Positions 57,724 to 64,000 of a DNA stretch of 64,000 bases are shown here, piece after piece. The number at the start of each line of letters is the position of its first letter. The stretch's first letter is position 1. The stretch is from contig OU342632.1 of the NCBI GenBank assembly GCA_910589415.1, forward strand, positions 15,627,507 to 15,691,506. The letters run 5' to 3'. The notes beneath the pieces are model-generated. The model was given only the letters and a program-made list of their open reading frames with translations, ran no database searches and was not told the DNA's origin. The position numbers and the translations under genes were made by a program. The DNA is from Malachius bipustulatus (Eukaryota > Arthropoda > Insecta > Coleoptera > Melyridae).

Positions 57724-57757
57724 GTCAAGTCAAGTAAAGTCAAGTCAAGTCAAGTAA
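57724..57757 (+). repeat. (GTCAA)n-type short tandem repeat
   Basis: About six copies of GTCAA/GTAAA pentamers, starting GTCAAGTCAAGTAAAGTCAA. Confidence 0.9.
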
Positions 57758-59599
57758 TCGAGAGGAAAAGTTCGTCGAGATAAACGATACACCTGGGGAA
57801 CAATTACTAAGTGCCTTTAGTGGAGTGAGAAACCGTGTATTAAAATGTGTCCAGGAGAATCCTTAAATGAATTAATAGTTGATTTTATTTATGTGTTTTA
57901 CAAAAATGTCAATAAAGTGAGTGCCTATTTTATTAACGCTCTTGAATGTTTTGACAACTGTTCTAACCTAACAAAATCAAGAGCTGTCAGTTATAAAGAA
58001 AGAATGTATTAAGTTAAGACAAACCTCTCTGTGTCAGGGCTTACTCCAAAACGGATTTGTTTTCGAACAGCCTTTACTTGATAATCATCATTGAGTATGT
58101 ATGTGTCTCAAATGCATCTTCGTATCTTCGTAAGTATTAGATGTCCGGGGAATGTCATATAATTTCCTATAGCGTAAATGCAACTACATTATAATGTTTA
58201 GATAGGCGTTCCAGGAATTTCTACAGTTTCAATATTAAAATGGATTGTTAATTGCATTCATATACGCTTTGAATACAATACATGTTCTGTCAAATCTAGC
58301 ATGTTTATGCGAAATCCTTACAGCAAAACTGATGACAACGCGATGATTAATCCCTAGTCGCAGTATTAACGGTACTGGTATATAAATTTATTTCCTTAAT
58401 ATTTTTCACATTATGAAACGTGACACGCTATATTATGCTAAAGCTCGAACACTTGGGGTTATTTTCTACAAGCACAGAATTTGCATTTTTACATCAAGAC
58501 TTTGTTTGATAATGCGAACTTTGTACTCTCTTGCATGCATCGAAATGCCTTTGTTGTACAAGCTTCTAAACTACTTAAATTTGGATGAAGTCAGTTTGAT
58601 GATACTTTTAGCATAAGACTGCAAAGATTTGATCAAATTTAATGAAAAAGCTTTATGCAAGTACCTACACTCCCGTCTACACTTGCCGTAAACAAGATGG
58701 TAATTTTCTGAACGACATAGCACTAATGGTATGATAAACACAGAGACATCGATGTTTCACTGGTTATTTCCAGCTCAATTTGTTTCTTGTAAACAAGATG
58801 TTTTTTTTGTACTTTTTGGTACCCAGCATTAATACTGAAAACACGATACGTTTATATACCAACTCTTTAAACCGAAAACAGTAGATAGGAAATCTTTTTT
58901 TAAATGGCTTGTCCAAATAATTAAATATGCATTGTCAAAAAGTTCCTCCCATACCTACAAGACGCATTTTTGAACCAGGCTTTGTTAAAACGTACGGACC
59001 TAAGGTCCTCCACCACATGAATCGAGGTAGAAGACCAAATCCGTATATCTCCTCCTTGAATCTGGATAACATTGATACCTAGAATTTAATCAACAATAAC
59101 AATAATAATAATATTTACAACCGGCTTACAAAATGCATTATTCTATTTTTGTATCACGCCTTGATGTATCTGGGCTTATGCTTCACCACCATGGTGTGGT
59201 GTGTTATTTTACAAAGGCGCAAAATGCTTGATTTCATCAGTCGGAAAGCCTTTCAGCGAGAGTAGATTTGCTTAAAATTTACTGAAAGTGGTCTGTAACG
59301 TACATTCTCTTTGATATTCTCCATATGCTTCTCCATATATGTAAATGCTTCTATGGTAGCTTTAGGTAAATGTGAAATTTTCGTCAATATTCCTCCAATA
59401 CTGTTCAGCATAATAACTGTATCTAAAATCTATTGGGAAGAACATTAATGAACAATATTGGTAAATTTAAGTCCCGCAAATGATGTGCAGCAGAAAATTT
59501 TCTTTATAATCTTATAAGTAAAAAAGTAGAGGCAAATTTGTAGCATTCACCTAACTATAATGCTTAGTGATTAACATTAATTGAGAATCATTTTTCTTT

Positions 59600-59665
59600 G
59601 AGTCATCGTGATTGAGCCATTGTGACACCTCCACTGCGACCGAAAATCTTTTGTGACTCTGAAAG
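59600..59665 (-). repeat. Possible LINE 3' UTR scrap
   Basis: GAGCCATTGTGACACCTCCA and CTGCGACCGAA resemble GGGTCATTGTAACACCTCTA and ATGCGAACGAA at 36807-36840, the 3' end of the LINE fragment there. Short and diverged. Confidence 0.45.
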
Positions 59666-59705
59666 AAGAGTTGCAAAATGTTTTTTTTTTTTTTGCTACA
59701 TCGTT

Positions 59706-59835
59706 TCATAAAGTTTCCATTTTATTTGTCGTTTAAGTTTCGAAATGACATTATTGTACGCACAAGTGCAGAAAAGACGCACAAATGCGTCATTTCGAAA
59801 CTAAAATGACAATAACAATGGCAACTTTATACAGC
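59706..59835. repeat. Small palindrome of the 60-64 kb family
   Basis: TTTAAGTTTCGAAATGACAT and CGCACAAG mirror CGCACAAATGCGTCATTTCG, AAACTAAAATGACAATAAC and GGCAACTTTATA. Related pieces recur at 61850-61900 and 63945-63995. Confidence 0.75.
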
Positions 59836-59839
59836 ACTG

Positions 59840-60120
59840 AGTACGTAAAAGTGACCTAAATGACAATTAAAAGCAAGTTTTTATGAAACTTTATACTTTG
59901 ACAATATAAAATACCAATCTCTAGAGTTTACAAATTTATATTTCTTAATTGACGACTTAGAATTAATAAATTGTTGTTTCTTGGCAATTACATAAAAAAT
60001 CTTGTGTGATGCACATTGAGAAAGGAGTGTTTAAGCACTTTGACGATTGTCAAACTCGGTCTTCGGCCTCTTTAAAATATTCCCATTTTGCAACTTGTAT
60101 CACAAAATACTATCATTGAA
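59840..60120. repeat. Uninterrupted copy of the 63-kb palindrome family
   Basis: Contains AAAATACCAATCTCTAGAGT, TTCTTAATTGACGACTTAGA, ATCTTGTGTGATGCACATTG and TTTGACGATTGTCAAACTCG in the same order as 63095-63760, but without the 447-base insert found there at 63126. Confidence 0.8.
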
Positions 60121-60427
60121 TTTTATGAACAATTAATTTTTTAGACAGTGTTTTATGAACAACTATTAATTATTGTAGTACCTTTTTTACAAGCTGCAAT
60201 AATGCTTTTAAAATATTTTGAAAAAACTACCACCCTGCATAAAAAACAAAATACCTACATAAAAATTTATTATTATCAAATTTATACATATAAATTTGGG
60301 AAATTAACTAAACACCCCCCGATTTTCGTTTATCTTCCTTTTCGTCTTTTCTTTCCTTGTTCAAATGGTTATTTACTTCACGTTCTTCTCTTTCACTCTG
60401 AAGTTGTCATGTCCATTAATCCATTAT

Positions 60428-61506
60428 TATAGTACTAGAGCCCACTGACAAAAGTTGCACCGTGCACCGCAGATTCTATCTCTGGGTAGTGACTATTATA
60501 CTAGTGATGTTTCAGGTTTCAGGAAGGTATAGGTACGATCCCCCCCTCCCACCGGCAGATCACGTAACTGCGCTCTCTTCGAGAGCGAAGCTGAAAACAA
60601 GGGACAAGGGACTGCTTAAATGTTACCCAAACAATTCTGAAAAAATTCAGGAATGTTTGATGACTTTTTGGATCACGTTTAATTTTTTTTTTTTTCATAA
60701 AGGTTCATTCTCCAGGAAAAAACGTTTTTATTGATTAGTTTCCGGTGAAGGGAGCATATTACAGAAGAACTACAAAAGGGATTAGCACAGGCGGTAGCGC
60801 AGCGGTTTGGGTCACTGAAGCGGTTGACGCTGCCACCGTCTGAGGTTCGAATCCCAGCTCGTAATGGTTGTTTATGTCCGTTTATAAAGCTATTTATTCC
60901 TTTAAAATGTTTCTGAAGCTATATGAGATCGATCTCAAGGCCAAAAATTAATAGATTTAATAGATGGAGCAAGTATGTCTTACCTACATAGTTAAGACCG
61001 ACGTAATTAGGTACCTAGTTAAGACCGATGCTCCCTCTTTGAAAAAAAAAACACAAGAGACAAATAGGTACTGCTTATTTTTGTGCAAAAGAATACGTGT
61101 CAGTATTTACAAAAACAAACGAGAATTTCTCTAGAATTTATTTCCTTCAGAAAAAAAAGTAAGGCATATTGTTTAACCAAAAATAAACAAGTTTTTACCT
61201 CCTGGATATATTCTTCAAACTGCTGCATTCTCCCATAAAAAAATCAAGGAGTGGAATCCAAGTTTGTTAAGCATTAGTTCTGCGGGAGAAGGAGGGACTT
61301 GGAGGAAAAGATGAAGAAACAGAAATGCTAATTTTTGCCTATATTTTGGGTACTTTTAAACGGCTCTTTGCTGTCGCTTTCTCTCTCGAAGAGTCACACG
61401 AGACCTCCCGTTGGGGAATCGTAGACATATGCCGAGGATATCTCCATAAAGCGACGTGGTCTGCAGTGCATGATGTCACTTTTGTCAGTGGGCTCTCGTA
61501 CTATTA
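60428..61506. mobile_element. 1.1-kb palindrome with a SINE at its centre
   Basis: CTAGAGCCCACTGACAAAAG (left) pairs with TTTTGTCAGTGGGCTCTCG (right), and CTCTCTTCGAGAGCG with CGCTTTCTCTCTCGAAGAG. GCACCGCAGA mirrors TCTGCAGTGC. The axis is near 60966, inside the SINE. The plus-strand open frame at 60462 and the one at 61325 are accidental products of the arms. Confidence 0.82.
60787..61052 (+). mobile_element. tRNA-derived SINE, copy 2
   Basis: A perfect A box TAGCGCAGCGG (60795-60805) and B box GGTTCGAATCC (60844-60854), spaced as in a tRNA with a long variable region. The body shares ATGGTTGTTTATGTCCGT and the end CCCTCTTTG plus A run with the 42.8-kb copy. This copy has the better promoter. 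A target duplication is not clear. Confidence 0.88.
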
Positions 61507-61509
61507 GTT

Positions 61510-61925
61510 AACTTCTTTTTATTAAAGGTTCACCTTCTATAGATTAAATCTAGCTGCTTTAAGGGGGGCCATTTCTATAATTATTATTATTCTTCTGGAT
61601 GCTTTTAGATGATTTTTTACTTTCTTCTTTTATAATAAACAAAATGAAACAATTACAAATTTATTGTTTAGTTGTCAAAATTAAATACAAGAATGAATCA
61701 ATCAAACCGAAACAATCATTTTTTGCTTATTGGTATTTTGGCTCAAATTTTGTAAAAGTTACATTAAATTATTGGAAATTGGTAATGCAGTTTAAAAAAG
61801 TATGAACTCCCACAATTGCTATTTTTGTTAAATCTCTTCATAAAGTCGCCATTTTGATTGTCATTTTAGTTTCGAAATGGCATTCTTTTAGGCACTTGAG
61901 CTTAAAACTCAAGTTTAGGAACTTG
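61510..61925. other. AT-rich link between palindromes
   Basis: Contains TTTTAGTTTCGAAATGGCAT (about 61866), related to the 59.7-kb palindrome, and a small hairpin CTTGAGCTTAAAACTCAAG near 61897. Confidence 0.5.
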
Positions 61926-61927
61926 AG

Positions 61928-63096
61928 CTGTTCCTAAACACCAGTACATACGAAATAGGTATTTTGTTGGCTTATTTTATATTTAAGAGTTCATAGATCC
62001 GCAACCGCTTCATTATCGATCTACAGGGTGTTGGAATTTGAAGGTTTTTTTTTCTTTATAGCTCCTTGAAGGTAATCAAACTTTAGTCAAATAGTTAGTC
62101 ACACAGGGTTATCTAAGCTTTAATTTTTAACAGCCTGTACCCACTTAACTGTCAAAATTAAAGAAAATAAGAAATTAAAAAAAAAACAGAGCCTGTTTTA
62201 CCATTTTAGAAATTTGAATTTCGTCAAATGCAGGGTCTCTAAACTAGGGCTCTCGCGCCATCACCGAGCCGCAAGCACCACCAATCCGCCCGCAACAATG
62301 GACCTGAAGTTCCTGGTATCCTGCCTGGCCCATATTTAACATATTTTGATAAATCAAATCAATCAAAAATAAGATGTTTCATTCACCGACTAAAAATACA
62401 ATAATCCAAATATGTTGAAATTAAATTTTCAGCTAGATTTTGGCAAATGGCTTTAAAAAACCTTTAACACTGAAAAAAATTTCACCTACGGCATCTTCAG
62501 ACCATCTTTGATCATTATTGAATTCATTCGACACTACGACCTTGGCCCTTGAAGATTTGTGGAGCGATCACTCTGGCCCTTAGTCTAAAAATTTTGAAGA
62601 CTCATGGTCTAATGACTCTAATGAATTAGAGGAAAGTGTTTCGTTTTTTTTTTCTTGTAAAGGTTGCAGATGCAAAAAAAAAATTATAAGAGACCAAAAA
62701 GTTTTTTAACAAAACAGAAAAATTACATTGCATTTTAGAATCTACCAGCGGCGCATCGCAAAACAGTTCAGGGGGAGAATTGGGAGAAATTCAGGGAAAA
62801 AATTTCTCGGTAGACTCTCACAACCATTTAAGGTTGTTAAATAATTCAATGGTACGCTCAATCCAAAACGTGCCCAATGCTGTAAGCCCTCTACACAGCG
62901 TAACCTATATTCCAAATTTGAGCTAAATACCCAAAAAACTATGGGACCTATAAAAAACTATTTTTTTTTTCAATTTCAGCACCCTGTAGATCGGTTACGA
63001 AGCGATTGCGGACCTATGTTTATATGAACTTTTAGGCATAAAATAAGCCAAAGATTTACCTACTTTCGTATGTACCTGGTATTTAGGAACAGCCTG
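61928..63096. mobile_element. Palindrome split at its exact centre
   Basis: The left arm (61928-62033) contains CCTAAACACCAGTACATACG, TTGGCTTATTTTAT and GATCCGCAACCGCTTC and ends CGATCTA. The right arm (62986-63096) starts TAGATCGG and contains GAAGCGATTGCGGACC, ATAAAATAAGCCAA and GTACCTGGTATTTAGG. If the inner element and one TA are removed, the arms meet at CGATCTAGATCG, a perfect dyad. Confidence 0.8.
62034..62985. mobile_element. CAGGGTG-tipped element at a palindrome centre
   Basis: Short terminal repeats, CAGGGTGTTGGAATTTGAAG and CAATTTCAGCACCCTG, with TA on both sides. The interior is AT-rich with no recognised gene. It could instead be the decayed inner part of one larger palindrome. 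Confidence 0.65.
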
Positions 63097-63125
63097 TAAA
63101 ATACCAATCTCTAGAGTTGATTGTA

Positions 63126-63572
63126 CAGGGTGATCACGAAATGTCGGACACGCTATAGTATAGTGTTTTTTTTTTTTAATTATCGGTAACCTAATTACAG
63201 GCATTCAAAGTCTACTTATTCCCCGAGCTCAACAAAATTTTTTAATATGGCATCGTTATTCGAATTCGAGCTCAACAATTCAACGATGATTGTTTTAAAC
63301 TTTGCTGGACTTGTCATTTCATATGTTTCCATGGTTACATCTTACTGGGTATTATTAAACCTACACACTATTTTTCCTCCCAAAGAAGGGTATTCAGTGT
63401 GTACATAATATGTATAGTAACAATTCAGCAGCGTTGTGACTTTTTTCCCACAAAAGCGGTCATATTATCTTCTTAAGGGACCCATGCTGGTGATACAAAT
63501 TAAATGAATTTAGAATCCTTAATCCACTAATTCTGTGGTGCTGTGAGTGTTCGATATTTCGGGATCACCCTG
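63126..63572. mobile_element. 447-bp CAGGGTGATC element with empty-site evidence
   Basis: Tips CAGGGTGATCACGAAATGTC and GATATTTCGGGATCACCCTG with TA at 63124-63125 and 63573-63574. The related copy at about 59920-59960 lacks the element, which supports a true insertion with TA duplication. No coding capacity; the interior is not strongly palindromic. Confidence 0.85.
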
Positions 63573-63574
63573 TA

Positions 63575-63850
63575 TTTCTTGACGACTTAGAATTCATAAA
63601 TTGTTTTTTTGCGATTTATCAAAAAAATCTTGTGTGACACACGTTGCAAAAGGAGTGTTTAGTACGTTTTTAATACGGTTATTTTGTTTAGTACGGTTTA
63701 AATTTTAAAACACTTGACGATTGTCAAACTCGGCCTGCGGCCTTGTCGCAAAATGGAAGTGTTTTATAACTTCCTTTTGCAACGTGTGTCACACAAGACT
63801 TTTTGTTAAATAAACAAAAAACAATTTATGAATTCTAAGTTGTCAAGAAA
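63575..63850. repeat. Palindrome of the 60-64 kb family
   Basis: TTCTTGACGACTTAGAATTC, AATCTTGTGTGACACACGTT and GCAAAAGGA (left) mirror TCCTTTTGCAACGTGTGTCA, CACAAGACTTTTTG and GAATTCTAAGTTGTCAAGAA (right). A smaller dyad, TTGACGATTGTCAA, lies near the middle. The outer sequence to 64000 continues into blocks mirrored at 59840-59900, so the element runs past the window end. Confidence 0.85.
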
Positions 63851-64000
63851 TATAAATAGATTTATGAACACTAAAGATTGGCATTGATGTATAAGTATTC
63901 TTAAAGTGACAGTATTATGAAGCTTGATGAAAACTTTTGCTTTCAATTGTCATTTCATCACTTTTAAGCACAAGTGCGTAAAAGAATGTCGTCTCAACAA

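Larger units (their letters stand above)
56661..59598. other. Long AT-rich interval with small repeats
   Basis: Holds the short repeats listed separately (56698, 57162, 57724) and (ATA)n near 59100. Open frames such as 58413-58616 have no recognisable motif. Confidence 0.4.

Noticed and set aside
58413..58616. 67-codon plus-strand open frame
   Set aside because: No motif, low codon structure, surrounded by anonymous AT-rich DNA.
60462..60734. 90-codon open frame starting MHRRFYLWVVTIILVMFQVS, with a signal-peptide-like start
   Set aside because: It lies in the left arm of the 60428-61506 palindrome and its composition follows the arm sequence; no homologue is recognised.
1..64000. CRISPR arrays, bacterial operons or prophage
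   Set aside because: No regularly spaced repeats with unique spacers, no ribosome-binding sites before long frames, and all recognised genes are eukaryotic transposon remnants.

Overview
The window looks like AT-rich, repeat-dominated insect nuclear DNA. Evidence: eukaryotic retroelements (DIRS-like, Jockey-like and RTE-like LINEs), Tc1/mariner, PIF/Harbinger and tRNA-derived SINE sequences; long AT-rich intergenic stretches; no operon-like gene packing. A beetle or similar insect fits this element mix, but the species cannot be fixed from sequence alone. I found no intact host protein-coding gene. Nearly every recognisable coding segment is a broken transposon gene. Two host signals are tentative: a minus-strand TATA box plus short first exon near 33.3 kb, and a plus-strand TATA box next to a CpG-rich island at 54.0-54.4 kb.

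Layout. 0.74-6.35 kb: a degenerate DIRS-like tyrosine-recombinase retrotransposon on the minus strand. Its inverted terminal repeats and internal complementary region are still readable; gag, RT, RNase H and recombinase fragments remain, and a tandem array sits in the 5' half. 6.4-10 kb: a dispersed repeat, a mariner fragment, an RTE-like LINE tail, and a decayed gene of the 'GEDVDLLVL / SGCDTTSA' family split by a small MITE. 11-23 kb: several long hairpin (palindromic) elements with CAGGGTG-like tips, a foldback-like element with repeated units, and an internally deleted mariner with intact ends. 23.5-27 kb: two LINE fragments. 28-32 kb: more hairpins, including one with several concentric shells. 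33-38 kb: candidate exon, a palindrome, a second mariner pseudogene, a LINE 3' end. 39-44 kb: two large palindromes, one 2.4 kb long with a SINE at its centre. 46-52 kb: further palindromes, a 10-bp minisatellite and a clean PIF/Harbinger element with TTA target duplications. 52.4-56.7 kb: a hammerhead-like motif, the CpG island and a 1.3-kb TIR element containing a LINE fragment. 59.6-64 kb: a nested cluster of palindromes, again with a SINE at one centre.

The most distinctive theme is a population of long, near-palindromic elements. Many begin CAGGGTG or CCGGGTG next to TA, several share an internal core module, and some carry different outer shells around one common dyad axis. In three or four cases an unrelated element lies in the palindrome centre. 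These would make long hairpin RNAs if transcribed. Whether they transpose to palindrome centres, or survive only when interrupted there, is the question this window raises. Coordinates of degenerate elements are approximate to about 10-30 bases because alignments were made by eye.
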